Made by a program: the position numbers and the translations under genes
Shown: piece by piece, positions 16,839 through 26,580 of the stretch
How positions within the stretch are numbered: position 1 is the stretch's first letter
Layout: each line of letters begins with the position of its first letter
The notes under the pieces: generated by a model
Told to the model about the DNA's origin: nothing
The model's database searches: none
What the model saw: the letters and a program-made list of their open reading frames with translations, nothing else
DNA from: Maribacter sp.
GTDB taxonomy: Bacteria; Bacteroidota; Bacteroidia; Flavobacteriales; Flavobacteriaceae
NCBI GenBank assembly: GCA_024643345.1
Contig: JAHENB010000011.1
Location: forward strand, 26,673 to 90,672
Reading direction: 5' to 3'
Length of the DNA: 64,000 nucleotides

Positions 16839-19370
16839 TTATCCCTTTACGTTGTCGTTCTTAATGGTATTTTTTTTTCCAATGGAAAGCATATTGGAAA
16901 AAAGCTTATAAGCTCCGGGAACACCGGCGGGCAACTCCCTAAAAAAGCTAAGTCCGGTGTAAATATAGTTGCCTTTGCCGTAAGGTGCAATTAAAAGACT
17001 GCCATCAAGCATGGGTCCTCCTTCATCTTTCATCGACAGTATGGGAGTAAATGCCGCATCCCATTCTGTCGGAAAATACAACCCTCTTTCCTGGACCCAT
17101 CCTTTGAAATCTTTTTCACTTATGGTATTTGGATAATTGATCAGTGGATGATCGGGCGCCAAAATGGTGACCAAGGAATTTTCATCGGTCACCCTATCGT
17201 TAGATAATTGTAAAGGGAAGGGTGAAATACCCTCAAATTGCTTGTTCCATCTGCCGGAAGTATTGTATTGTACGATGAGGTTGCCGCCAGTTTTTACATA
17301 ATCCAATAAATACTTTTGTTTAAACTGCAGGGCATCTACCACATTATAGGCTCTAATGCCCGTAACCACAGCGTCGTAACCTTCTAAGGTTCCTTCTGTA
17401 ATCGATTCAGGATCGATCAAATGCACATTATAACCTATTTGTTCCAGACTGGTGGGTACATCATCGCCCGCTCCCATGATATAGCCGATGTTATGGCCCA
17501 TTTTCTGAATATCGAGCCGTACCACTTTGGCTTCAGAGGGCAGTAATACAGACTGTTTGGGAATATGGTCATAATTGATTTCTACCAATTCCTTGGTGAT
17601 CTCCTTGCCATCGATTTTAATGATGCTTCCTATTCTTGCCTCATTTTCGATGTTCGGTGGGGTAACGGTAAAGGTCAAAGTTTGCTGATCTCCTTTTTTC
17701 GTAATGTTAAAGGATTTCGATTTAACGTCTACCAACCAAGCTTCCGAAAGCTGTAATTGCAATTCACCCCGTGCGTTATCTTTATGTGCCCTTATCGTTA
17801 CAGGAATTTCTTTGGGACGACCATCTGAAAAAATCATCACCTTGTCCTTGAAACTGGCGGTTGCCTCTGGAACTATTTCAAAGGGTTCATATATTTCCCC
17901 TTTATCCGGTTTGGCATAGCGGTGAATCACCGCTTTCTCAATGGTGATGGGATAGTCGTTAATTGAAAGTGAAAATTTTGTAATAAAGGACCTTGGGGTC
18001 TCGGGTTTTCCTATCAATTCAGAATCACCGACACGATACATGCCTAAACTTCCGGTTTCCATGAGCCAATAGGGGGCAGTATAGGCTGTATTTTCTGGGA
18101 TATCTATGGTCGTTTCGACCGAAACATCGTCATTTTCCTTCAGTGCCGCGGGCTCGAACGCAATATTTTCTTCGTTGATGGCAAAGGACCGCAATATAAT
18201 ATTTGCCTTACTTCTATTGATGGCTTCCAATTTTATTTTCATGGTGCCGCCTCCAAAAGCATATGACTCTTCCGAAGAAACCTCCAAATAGAGCCCGCAT
18301 ACATCGGCAATGACGTTTTCAAGCTCCTTCAATTTAATATTTTTCCAATGCCCCTCGTTTAGGCCACTTAAGGTTTGGTATGCTTTTAGCAGTTCGGGCA
18401 AATGTTGCTGGGGATCCTTAAAATTGAAATCGCGTTCGATGGCATAAAGTATCTTTCCTATGGCTTCGCCACCCGCAATCCTTGACCATGAGGTATCGAT
18501 TCCGTCAAAAAGGTTGTTCTTGTTTTTGGGCAGTTCCCCTTTTAGAAGTTCCAAATATTCATTTTCACTACCTCGCGTTGAAAGCCTGCCAAAACCTTGA
18601 CTCAAGTGCCGACTGCTGGCCAATGCTGCGATTTCGTTGTTCGATGTTCCCAACATGGGATAAAAGACGCCGACATCAAAATTCAACATATTGGTTTTAT
18701 CAGCAGCCTTAAACTTTTCTTCACTACCATAAAACCACCACGAAGTATTGAAGAAGAGTCTTTTAGGTTGCCAGGTCTTCAATAGGCCCAACTGTTCGGG
18801 ATAGGATTTTGGGTCATTGGCCAAATCAAAGGCGGCGTAGCTCAACATCGCAGAACTGGTGTGATGCCCGTGGGTACTGCCAGGAGAGCGATGATCGAAC
18901 CTATTGATGATCACATCTGGTTGGAACTCCCGGATAATTCGCACCACATCGGATAAGACTTCTTCTTTGTTCCAGATCTTTAACGTTTCATCGGGATGTT
19001 TGGAATATCCAAAATCGATGGCCCTGGTAAAAAATTGCTGCCCCCCATCGATGCTTCTGGCACCAAGAAGTTCTTGTGTGCGCAGCACCCCCAATAATTC
19101 CCTAATTTCAGTACCGATTAAATTTTGACCACCATCCCCTCTTGTGATCGATAAATATCCGGTTTTGGCCTTTACCTCATTCGACAAATAGGAGATCAGG
19201 CGGGTATTTTCATCATCCGGGTGGGCTGCCAAATAGAGCGCGGAACCCAGAAAGTTCAGTTTTTGTATCTCATGATAAATGTCTGCCGGGGACGAAATTT
19301 TTGGTTTTTGCGCCAGCACCGTGGTTCCCAATGACCAAAGGGAGAGATAAAAGAAAAAGATTTTGCGCAT
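16839..19370 (-). CDS. Exported PIG-L family deacetylase, large form
   Basis: An 843-residue exported protein with a Sec signal peptide (MRKIFFFYLSLWSLGTTVLAQ). Residues about 40-300 are a PIG-L/LmbE zinc N-deacetylase domain with AAHPDDE and the second-site motif RSPGSTHGHHTSS. The middle (about 370-620) looks like beta-sandwich modules. The C-terminal about 200 residues, with MGAGDDVPTSLEQIGYNVHLI and GYDAVVTGIRAYNVVDALQ, resemble a class I glutamine-amidotransferase-like fold without an obvious catalytic Cys. Family members deacetylate GlcNAc-containing compounds. With the downstream membrane peptide and SSS symporter it forms a likely deacetylate-and-import unit. Confidence 0.88.
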   Translation of the reverse strand: MRKIFFFYLSLWSLGTTVLAQKPKISSPADIYHEIQKLNFLGSALYLAAHPDDENTRLISYLSNEVKAKTGYLSITRGDGGQNLIGTEIRELLGVLRTQELLGARSIDGGQQFFTRAIDFGYSKHPDETLKIWNKEEVLSDVVRIIREFQPDVIINRFDHRSPGSTHGHHTSSAMLSYAAFDLANDPKSYPEQLGLLKTWQPKRLFFNTSWWFYGSEEKFKAADKTNMLNFDVGVFYPMLGTSNNEIAALASSRHLSQGFGRLSTRGSENEYLELLKGELPKNKNNLFDGIDTSWSRIAGGEAIGKILYAIERDFNFKDPQQHLPELLKAYQTLSGLNEGHWKNIKLKELENVIADVCGLYLEVSSEESYAFGGGTMKIKLEAINRSKANIILRSFAINEENIAFEPAALKENDDVSVETTIDIPENTAYTAPYWLMETGSLGMYRVGDSELIGKPETPRSFITKFSLSINDYPITIEKAVIHRYAKPDKGEIYEPFEIVPEATASFKDKVMIFSDGRPKEIPVTIRAHKDNARGELQLQLSEAWLVDVKSKSFNITKKGDQQTLTFTVTPPNIENEARIGSIIKIDGKEITKELVEINYDHIPKQSVLLPSEAKVVRLDIQKMGHNIGYIMGAGDDVPTSLEQIGYNVHLIDPESITEGTLEGYDAVVTGIRAYNVVDALQFKQKYLLDYVKTGGNLIVQYNTSGRWNKQFEGISPFPLQLSNDRVTDENSLVTILAPDHPLINYPNTISEKDFKGWVQERGLYFPTEWDAAFTPILSMKDEGGPMLDGSLLIAPYGKGNYIYTGLSFFRELPAGVPGAYKLFSNMLSIGKKNTIKNDNVKG

Positions 19371-19391
19371 AGGGTGATTTTAGTTGGCTTT

Positions 19392-19399
19392 CAAATATA
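19392..19399 (-). promoter_or_regulatory. Bacteroidota -7 element for the PIG-L operon
   Basis: On the minus strand TATATTTG (19399-19392) matches TAnnTTTG and ends 21 bases before the PIG-L ATG at 19370. A correctly spaced TTG was not found. Confidence 0.5.
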
Positions 19400-19447
19400 G
19401 CAAGATATAAAGGCCCACCTTGGTTTTTAGAACTTCTTTAACACTCA

Positions 19448-20008
19448 CTACAAGGCCTCGGTACCTTCCGTTACTTCTTCATAGGTATTTATTCTGACAA
19501 TAGCCTTTTGAAGCATTAAATTATTGGGATAGGTCATGATTTCCCCATTTGTGTTTCTTAAGTGTACATGGAAGGCCTTAATGTCTTCGATCACGAAGGT
19601 TCCTTCATCCGATTCCACTTTATCAAGGATATCCTTATCCATAATTTTTATTTGGTCTCCAATCTTAAAGGGAAATGAAAAGAAAAGGATGACGCCTGAG
19701 GTAACATTGCTTAAAATAGACCATTGGGCGAAGAGTGCCACCCCGATGACCGCAAAAACCGAGGAAAAAAGCAAGCCTAATTGTTCCAGATTTACACCCC
19801 AAACAAAGGTGAGGGCCGCGACGCCAAGGAAGGTGGTCAGGTAAGAAATGTACTTGGTGATCAAGATGGTCCTTGCCTCCACAATGTCGCTGATCTTACC
19901 GATTCTGCGCACTGTTTTATTGCCGATGAACCTTAGAATCAATAGCATTAGAATTGTGACCCCTGTCCAAAAGAACTCTGTGGTGTGCGCTTCGAAATAT
20001 TGTTCCAT
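19448..20008 (-). CDS. Small MscS-family mechanosensitive channel
   Basis: A 186-residue channel-like protein of the MscS superfamily. Helices lie at about residues 13-28, 49-67 and 75-100, the last being the pore-lining helix. This is followed by the beta-domain signature FPFKIGDQIKIMDKD and FVIEDIKAFHVHLRNTNGE, ending with the IMTYPNNLML motif. It is shorter than E. coli MscS (286 residues) because the C-terminal domain is nearly absent. It would open under hypo-osmotic stress. The gene lies 3 bases after the lipoprotein gene on the same strand and ends the maf-containing unit. Confidence 0.9.
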   Translation of the reverse strand: MEQYFEAHTTEFFWTGVTILMLLILRFIGNKTVRRIGKISDIVEARTILITKYISYLTTFLGVAALTFVWGVNLEQLGLLFSSVFAVIGVALFAQWSILSNVTSGVILFFSFPFKIGDQIKIMDKDILDKVESDEGTFVIEDIKAFHVHLRNTNGEIMTYPNNLMLQKAIVRINTYEEVTEGTEAL

Positions 20009-20011
20009 GGG

Positions 20012-20968
20012 TTATATGCCTAAACTGTCGCGCAAAGATAAATAAGCATTGCTATTTTGTTGCCAATAAGGACTTTTTATTGTTTTGATTTTTTTTGCCG
20101 TTGAGGTCAGTTGCTTAGCACTGGGACCAAAACCACTTTTAAAGGTTTCGGACCAGCCTTCAATGGTATGTGGAAAGGAAGATTGGAAATGGATGGTAAG
20201 GCTCCTTTCCAGTTCAGGATAGCTGATCTCATAAGAAGCTATACCGTTCTCTTCGTACAATCTGACAATGGCACTGTAAGCTTTCAAGGGTTTATGTGAT
20301 AAGCGAATATATTCGAAAGAGGGTATGATTTCGAGATTTCCGGTCGGCAAGCCGTTGGGATCGATACGCACCTTGTTCCAAAGCTCATTTTCAAGTACCG
20401 CCTTTTCCAACTGTATTTGCTCGTCGGCCTCCGTTTCGAAGTAAGAATGTGACATCACCTCGAACTGGCTTCGATTGTTGAGTTGGGCATAAACATGGCC
20501 ACACCACTCCTGGCTAGAAAATGAAACCTTTATGGCGTGTTGGTCATCATGTACCGGATAAAAACAACTGGTCATTATCGAATAGGGATAAATTCCCGTA
20601 AGGTAATTTTTGGTGGTGTTCAATTTTAGGACCGGTATGTTATCAGGAAGGTTCCCATCGGCTTTAACCTGTTTAGCGGCCAAAAAGGGTTCGGTAACAA
20701 AAATTAATACCGCTTTCCCATCGCGCATTTCACCATAACGCGCCTGCTGCAAATCATAAGAGGTAATCTCGGCCTCTCCGGCATACCAATAACGTTTAAA
20801 ATCACTGGTTGGTTCTTTCTTGGAAATGGGCAAGACCGCCACTTCATTTTCGGTAGGCAAAGCAACTTTCGGTTCTTCTGTTTTCGGCACCTTTCTACAG
20901 GCACCAACCGATAGTACGACTACCAATAATATCGGACTTACCCCTATTTTGTATAAAAAATGATCCAT
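20012..20968 (-). CDS. Uncharacterised lipoprotein beside maf
   Basis: A 318-residue lipoprotein with lipobox VGAC (acylated Cys24), followed by a Pro/Glu-rich linker. The body begins DFKRYWYAGEAEITSYDLQQARYGEMRDGKAVLIFVTEPF and continues as a beta-rich domain of unknown fold. Relatives in flavobacteria are often labelled septum formation inhibitor Maf, but nothing here resembles Maf; the label seems to have spread from the neighbouring real maf gene. The gene sits between maf and the MscS gene with short gaps (37 and 3 bases), so it is probably co-transcribed. Function unknown. Confidence 0.8.
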   Translation of the reverse strand: MDHFLYKIGVSPILLVVVLSVGACRKVPKTEEPKVALPTENEVAVLPISKKEPTSDFKRYWYAGEAEITSYDLQQARYGEMRDGKAVLIFVTEPFLAAKQVKADGNLPDNIPVLKLNTTKNYLTGIYPYSIMTSCFYPVHDDQHAIKVSFSSQEWCGHVYAQLNNRSQFEVMSHSYFETEADEQIQLEKAVLENELWNKVRIDPNGLPTGNLEIIPSFEYIRLSHKPLKAYSAIVRLYEENGIASYEISYPELERSLTIHFQSSFPHTIEGWSETFKSGFGPSAKQLTSTAKKIKTIKSPYWQQNSNAYLSLRDSLGI

Positions 20969-21005
20969 GAACCGTATATTTTGGTGTAAAACTACCTAAA
21001 AACGA

Positions 21006-21593
21006 TTATTTGGCCATGTCCATTAACGTTTTATACACCAAATGGGTGGGCAGGCCCACCACATTGGTATAAGAACCCTGAATGGCTTCAATACCGATCA
21101 AACCCAGCCATTCCTGGATACCATATGCACCGGCTTTATCGAACGGTTCGAAGTGTTCGATATAGTACCGTATTTCCGAGTCGGCAAGTGCCCTGAATTT
21201 CACTTTGGTGATCTCATGTTTTGTGTTTTGATCCGTTGCGGTGGTAAAACAAACAGAGGTGATTACTTGGTGCCATTGGCCAGAGAGGGTTTTTAGCATT
21301 TGAAAGGCCACCTCTTTATCATTGGCTTTGGCATACGATTTATTCTTGAACCAAACCACCGTATCCGAAGTGATCAAGATTTCATCATCGGCCAATGACC
21401 CTTTAAATGCGGAGGCCTTTAATTGGGCCAGGTAATCCGCAATTTCCGCTGCCTTTAGGGCGACAGGATATACTTCTTCGACCGGTTTAAGACGCACCTC
21501 AAAAGGTATGCCCATCTCCTTCAAAAATTGCTGACGCCTTGGAGATCCCGAGGCCAAAATAATCCTGTATTTATTTAGTTTTTCCGTAAGCAT
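21006..21593 (-). CDS. maf: Maf-family nucleoside triphosphate pyrophosphatase
   Basis: A 195-residue Maf protein, a house-cleaning pyrophosphatase that hydrolyses dTTP/UTP or modified nucleotides to monophosphates. The signature RIILASGSPRRQQFLKEMGIPFE opens the protein, and ITSDTVVWF and DKAGAYGIQEWLG carry the other conserved active-site residues. The subfamily (YhdE versus YceF) cannot be decided safely; the AYGIQ motif fits the dTTPase/UTPase group. It starts 6 bases downstream of the KdsC-like gene, and the pairing is common in flavobacteria. Confidence 0.95.
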   Translation of the reverse strand: MLTEKLNKYRIILASGSPRRQQFLKEMGIPFEVRLKPVEEVYPVALKAAEIADYLAQLKASAFKGSLADDEILITSDTVVWFKNKSYAKANDKEVAFQMLKTLSGQWHQVITSVCFTTATDQNTKHEITKVKFRALADSEIRYYIEHFEPFDKAGAYGIQEWLGLIGIEAIQGSYTNVVGLPTHLVYKTLMDMAK

Positions 21594-21599
21594 GGGGGG

Positions 21600-22127
21600 T
21601 CAAGCGTTTTGGGCATCAAAATTCCCGTACCAGTCGCCCCTCATTTTCAAGACCTGTTCAATGACATCGCGAACACATTCGTCGCCTCCTTTTCTTTGGG
21701 AAACATATTTTGCGATTGCCTTGACTTCGGCAACCGCATCCTGCGGACAAGTGGGCATCCCCACAAGCAACATTGGGGGAATATCTGGAAGGTCATCACC
21801 CATATAAAGCACATTTTTTGGGTCGATATTGTAAATATCCAAGAATTCCCTCAAGGGATCTTCTTTATGATGTGCCCCGAGATAAATATCGGTAACACCC
21901 AAGCCCCTTAAACGGTTGCGTACCCCTTCATTGGTTCCGCCAGAAATAATGCAGACATTATACCCTTTTTCCATTGCCGTTTTTAGTGCATAGCCATCCT
22001 TTACACTCATCTTTCTGAGCATTTCCCCTTCATTGGTGATCAGTAAAGTACCATCGGTGAAGACACCATCAACGTCAAAAACAAAAGTGGTGATCTCCTT
22101 TAGGTATACCTTATAACTTTTTTCCAA
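21600..22127 (-). CDS. KdsC-like HAD phosphatase
   Basis: A 175-residue HAD-superfamily C0 phosphatase like KdsC, which removes phosphate from Kdo-8-phosphate in lipopolysaccharide synthesis. Motif I is FVFDVDGVFTDG with both catalytic Asp residues, motif II IISGG, and motif III YMGDDLPDIPPM. Length matches KdsC (about 170-188). The oligomerisation tail PQDAVAEVKAIAKYVSQRKGG is present. The protein belongs to the minus-strand unit with maf, the lipoprotein and MscS. Kdo-8-P is the likely substrate, though flavobacterial paralogues may act on other sugar phosphates. Confidence 0.9.
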   Translation of the reverse strand: MEKSYKVYLKEITTFVFDVDGVFTDGTLLITNEGEMLRKMSVKDGYALKTAMEKGYNVCIISGGTNEGVRNRLRGLGVTDIYLGAHHKEDPLREFLDIYNIDPKNVLYMGDDLPDIPPMLLVGMPTCPQDAVAEVKAIAKYVSQRKGGDECVRDVIEQVLKMRGDWYGNFDAQNA

Positions 22128-22243
22128 GGCTTCAAATTTTATTCAAGATTAAAGAAAAATGGTGAGAGAAAAAAAATGCGCACCATCAAGCTATATTGGT
22201 TTTTAGATTTATCTGCCACCATTCGCCATGATGGCCGCTTATT

Positions 22244-23008
22244 CTAAAGTTTTTTTTGATTTTGAATCGATTTGCTGATCAGTTCATAAAGTGCAGCTCG
22301 GGTTCCCGTTCCAAGTAAATCGGATTGCATTTTTAAAACCTTCAGATCTTGCCTTAATGCCGGTCCTGTTTGCATAATCAAGGGGTTGTGATTTTCGATC
22401 TTTTCCGCCGTTTCAAGGATCAGGGGTTTAAGCATTTCAAAAGGCAAGCCGTTTTCCTCACATATCTGATTGGCAAGGACATACATATGGTTCGTAAAAT
22501 TGTTCGCGAACACCGCCGCCAAATGAAGATATTTTCGCTGATCGGAATCGATTTCAAATACCATATCGGAAATGGATAAAGCTAATTTGCGCAGCAGTTT
22601 TAGGTCTTTCGGGACTTTTGCCTCTAGGCAAAGGGGTATCTTTTTAAAGTCAACGGCCCGTTCACTGCTGAACGTTTGCAAAGGATAGAGGACCCCTCGG
22701 CGGTTATGGCCCGAAAGGACATTCATCGGGATACTTCCGGATGTATGCACGACAAATCTTTCGCTGTTTTTAATGGAGCGGGATACTTCAGAAATTGCCC
22801 CATCCGAGACCGCAATAATGTATATATCGGCATCCAGGACATGGTCTTCGCCGATTAGATTGGTACTGACCATATCAAAGTGGCGCAGTGATTCAGAATG
22901 CCTCCCGATCACTTGCACTACTTCGATTACATTACCCAAACGGAATGCATCGAACAAATGTTTTGCAACCTTTCCACTACCGATGAGGACCACCTTCAAC
23001 ATCCTCAA
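22244..23008 (-). CDS. Rossmann-like and DUF2520 domain protein
   Basis: A 254-residue protein with an N-terminal NAD(P)-binding Rossmann-like domain (VVLIGSGKVAKHLFDAF) and a C-terminal DUF2520 helical domain with YLHLAAVFANNFTNHMYVLAN. The architecture resembles 6-phosphogluconate and ketopantoate reductases, but no substrate is known. The motif VVHTSGSIPMNVL lies in the position where related dehydrogenases contact the substrate. It lies upstream of the kdsC-like gene on the same strand, separated by 116 bases, and diverges from ccsBA. Confidence 0.9.
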   Translation of the reverse strand: MRMLKVVLIGSGKVAKHLFDAFRLGNVIEVVQVIGRHSESLRHFDMVSTNLIGEDHVLDADIYIIAVSDGAISEVSRSIKNSERFVVHTSGSIPMNVLSGHNRRGVLYPLQTFSSERAVDFKKIPLCLEAKVPKDLKLLRKLALSISDMVFEIDSDQRKYLHLAAVFANNFTNHMYVLANQICEENGLPFEMLKPLILETAEKIENHNPLIMQTGPALRQDLKVLKMQSDLLGTGTRAALYELISKSIQNQKKL

Positions 23009-23106
23009 AAATACGATAAAATATTTCGGCCGACTTAGGAAACAATTAACATTTCCGTTTAACTTTTTAAGCGGAGATAAGCACCCATTAAATGATAAAA
23101 AGACCG

Positions 23107-23114
23107 TATTTTTG
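23107..23114 (+). promoter_or_regulatory. Bacteroidota -7 element for ccsBA
   Basis: TATTTTTG matches TAnnTTTG and ends 27 bases before the ccsBA ATG at 23142. A -33 TTG at consensus spacing is not evident. Confidence 0.45.
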
Positions 23115-23141
23115 CGTCTTGTTAATGAAAATTGCCGTTAA

Positions 23142-26100
23142 ATGACCGAACTTTTTAAAAAGATTTTCTTCTCCACTCGTTTAATGGCCGTTTTATTTTT
23201 AGTATTTGCGACCGCAATGGCCTTTGGCACCTTTATCGAAAGCAAATACAGCACCGACACCGCCCGTATTTGGATCTATAATGCGGCTTGGTTCGAGGCC
23301 ATCATGGTCTTTTTTGTCATTAATTTTTCGGGTAATATCTTAAGATATCGACTTTTGCGGTGGGAAAAGTGGCCCGTTTTAACCCTTCACCTATCTTGGA
23401 TATTGATCATTCTAGGTGCTTTTGTGACCCGATATATCAGCTTTGAGGGTATGATGCCCATAAGGGAAGGAAGCACGGAAAAGGTTTTCTTTTCAGACAA
23501 GACTTATTTTACCGCCCATGTCGACGGCGAGATCAATGGAGAACCAAGGCGAAAAATACTGCAAAACGACCTTATCGTTACCCCAGAAGCCCTTAAATCG
23601 AACCTTCCATGGAATTCCGACTATAATGGCGAGGATTTTACCATTTCCTATGTCGATTTTATAAAAGGGGCAAAAGAAGGAGTGGTGCCCGATGAAAATG
23701 GCAGTGAATTTCTTAAAATCGTTGAGGCAGGGGATGGTCAAAGACACGACCATTACCTGGAGGCCGGCCAGGTGGTCAATATTCATAATGTGCTTTTTTC
23801 GCTCAACAAACCTACCGATGGCGCCATTAACATTTTCACCAACGACAGTACCTATAAGATCAAATCGGCCTTTGAAGGCAGTTTCCTTCGCATGGCCGAC
23901 CAATTTCAAGGCCAGTTGGTGAAAGATAGTCTGCAACCCCTGCAGTTAAGGTCGCTCTATAACACGGCGGGAATGCAGTTTGTAATTCCCGAACTTCCAA
24001 TCAAAGGGTCTTATGGTATAGTGGAAGTTCCTAAAAATGAACTTAACGAGGCCACACAGGATGCTTTGGTGGTCGAAGTGGCCACTGGGGGGGAGGTAGT
24101 ACAGAAAAAGGTATTGGGAGGAAAGGGCAGTACCAATTTCACGGATCAATTCAAGGTAGGTGACTTGGAATTTATGTTGGCTTATGGTTCCAAGGTATAT
24201 GAGTTGCCCTTTGCCCTGAAATTGAACGATTTTATCGCAGAAAAATATCCTGGCACAGAAAAGGGTTACGCCTCTTTTATGAGCAAGATTACGGTCGAGG
24301 ATGAAAGGCCCTTCGATTACGATATTTTTATGAACCATGTGCTCGATCATAAGGGCTATCGCTTTTTCCAGTCGAGCTTCCATCCAGATGAAAAGGGGAC
24401 CATCCTTTCTGTGAACCATGACCAGTGGGGGACGTGGATCACTTATATCGGTTATTTTATGCTATATCTCGGACTTATGGGCATCATGTTCTTTGGGAAG
24501 ACCCGATTCAAGGACCTGTCAAGCGCTCTGGATAAACTCAAAAAGAAAAAAAAGGCAATGACCGCTATTTTGATCTTGGGTTTAGTAGGGTCAACTTCGG
24601 CCCAGGAGCATACTTTGGATGATGGTCACGACCATAACGCCATGCCTACCCAAAATCAGGTGGATTCGCTGATAAATGCCACTACCGTCTCAAAAGACCA
24701 TGCTGCTAATTTCGGTAAGTTGGTCATTCAGGATGAGCGTGGTAGAATGAAGCCCATCAATACCTTTTCTTCCGAATTATTGCGAAAGTTAAGTTTGAAG
24801 GACAAATACAATGGCTTGAATTCGGATCAGGTATTTCTATCCATGATGATCAACCCTGCAGTTTGGTACAATACCGAATTTATAGCTTTGGACAAAAAAG
24901 GAAAAAACGATAGCATCAGAAAGATCATTGGGGTTCCCCAAGGTCAAAAATATGTAAAGGCGATCGATTTTTTTGATGCCCAGGGCAATTACAAGTTGGA
25001 ACCCTTTTTGAGAGAGGCCACCGCCACGAATAATCCTAATCAATTTCAGCAGGATTTCAAGGATGCCAACATTCGGCTCAGTCTTTTGAACATGGCATTG
25101 GGAGGCGAAATCGTAAAGATCTTTCCCTTGCTCAACGATGAAAACAATAAGTGGATATCTGCCATTGAATATAGGGGGGGGCAGTATCAGATCGCCGACT
25201 CGCTCTATGGTAATTTTGTAAAGAATGCGGTGCCCTATTATTTGATGTCGCTCCAGAAAGCACAGCAGACAGGAGACTATTCTGAAGCCGATAAATTGCT
25301 GCAGGCCTTTAAGCAAAACCAAAAAAACCATGGTAGCGAAGTGCTGCCGACAGATCAAAAAGTAAACTCCGAAGTGATCTATAACAAGTTGAACATTTTC
25401 AATGGAATCTATAAGTACTATGCACTGTCGGGTATATTCATGTTTTTTGTCCTTGTTTTTCGCATCTTTCGAGACCGGGAAATCTGGAAGGTGGCCACTT
25501 ATTTTTTGAAGGGTGCCATCATCGTATTGTTTCTCTGGCATACCGCAGGTTTGGTGCTTCGCTGGTATATCTCAGGGCATGCACCATGGAGCGATGCCTA
25601 TGAAAGTATCCTTTATGTCGCTTGGGCTACCATGGCCATGGGGCTTTCTTTGGGAAGAAAGAGCGACATGACCATTGCGGCAACGGCATTTGTTAGTGCG
25701 ATGCTCCTTTGGATCGCCCATCAGAGTTGGGTAGACCCTTCCATAGGAAATCTTGTCCCGGTTCTGGATAGTTATTGGTTGATGATCCATGTGGCCGTAA
25801 TTGTCGGTAGCTACGGTCCGTTGACCGTGGGTATGATTTTAGGGTTGGTTTCCTTGATACTCATCATTTTGACCAATAAAAAGAACAAGGTGAGGATGGA
25901 AATGAACTTGAAGGAATTGACCATTATCAATGAGGTTACCCTAACCGTTGGGTTGATCATGCTCACCATTGGCAATTTTCTGGGTGGCCAATGGGCGAAC
26001 GAAAGCTGGGGCCGCTATTGGGGCTGGGACCCGAAGGAAACATGGGCCTTGATTTCAATTATGGTCTATGCCTTTGTCATCCACACCCGACTGGTTCCCG

Positions 26101-26321
26101 GTCTTAGGGGCAAATGGACCTTTAGTTTTTTGAGCGTTGTGGCATTTGGAAGCATCATGATGACCTATTTTGGAGTCAATTACTATTTGGTAGGCCTTCA
26201 TAGCTATGGCCAAAGTGGCGCCGCTGCGATTACCCCTACTTATGTTTGGTACATTGCTTTGGGCGTGCTGCTATTGGGGGCTCTAAGTTATTGGCGCTAT
26301 CGTGCGAATTATCTGAAGTAA
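23142..26321 (+). CDS. ccsA: Fused cytochrome c biogenesis protein CcsBA
   Basis: A 1059-residue fusion of ResB/CcsB and CcsA, the system II heme exporter and cytochrome c synthetase. The N-terminal part has membrane helices and a ResB-like periplasmic domain (FATAMAFGTFIESKYSTD, then EGMMPIREGSTE). The C-terminal CcsA part has several helices and the tryptophan-rich heme motif WGRYWGWDPKETWAL. Conserved His residues flank it in FLWHTAGL and VGLHSYG. A His-rich spot (LDDGHDHN) lies in the soluble linker near residue 490. The fused form is typical of Bacteroidota and epsilonproteobacteria. It works at the inner membrane, attaching heme covalently to c-type apocytochromes. Confidence 0.95.
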   Translation: MTELFKKIFFSTRLMAVLFLVFATAMAFGTFIESKYSTDTARIWIYNAAWFEAIMVFFVINFSGNILRYRLLRWEKWPVLTLHLSWILIILGAFVTRYISFEGMMPIREGSTEKVFFSDKTYFTAHVDGEINGEPRRKILQNDLIVTPEALKSNLPWNSDYNGEDFTISYVDFIKGAKEGVVPDENGSEFLKIVEAGDGQRHDHYLEAGQVVNIHNVLFSLNKPTDGAINIFTNDSTYKIKSAFEGSFLRMADQFQGQLVKDSLQPLQLRSLYNTAGMQFVIPELPIKGSYGIVEVPKNELNEATQDALVVEVATGGEVVQKKVLGGKGSTNFTDQFKVGDLEFMLAYGSKVYELPFALKLNDFIAEKYPGTEKGYASFMSKITVEDERPFDYDIFMNHVLDHKGYRFFQSSFHPDEKGTILSVNHDQWGTWITYIGYFMLYLGLMGIMFFGKTRFKDLSSALDKLKKKKKAMTAILILGLVGSTSAQEHTLDDGHDHNAMPTQNQVDSLINATTVSKDHAANFGKLVIQDERGRMKPINTFSSELLRKLSLKDKYNGLNSDQVFLSMMINPAVWYNTEFIALDKKGKNDSIRKIIGVPQGQKYVKAIDFFDAQGNYKLEPFLREATATNNPNQFQQDFKDANIRLSLLNMALGGEIVKIFPLLNDENNKWISAIEYRGGQYQIADSLYGNFVKNAVPYYLMSLQKAQQTGDYSEADKLLQAFKQNQKNHGSEVLPTDQKVNSEVIYNKLNIFNGIYKYYALSGIFMFFVLVFRIFRDREIWKVATYFLKGAIIVLFLWHTAGLVLRWYISGHAPWSDAYESILYVAWATMAMGLSLGRKSDMTIAATAFVSAMLLWIAHQSWVDPSIGNLVPVLDSYWLMIHVAVIVGSYGPLTVGMILGLVSLILIILTNKKNKVRMEMNLKELTIINEVTLTVGLIMLTIGNFLGGQWANESWGRYWGWDPKETWALISIMVYAFVIHTRLVPGLRGKWTFSFLSVVAFGSIMMTYFGVNYYLVGLHSYGQSGAAAITPTYVWYIALGVLLLGALSYWRYRANYLK

Positions 26322-26580
26322 AAGGCGAGGGCAGACAATGAATTGGTTTGGATCCTCAAATGAAAGACGCTCTTTTCCAATCAAGGATCAAGCAAAATAG
26401 TCCAGTTTGCCAATGGGCATGCACCGTCTCCTTCAATTTTTGCATCTTTGTACAGTCCTGAATTTTTTGAAAATATTTGCACCTTTAGTTTTCAGGTGCC
26501 CATAACCAATACGTCAGTACCTAACACTCCTGTAATCCAATTTGACAATTTGCTCTTTCAAGAGTGTATTTCATACTAAA

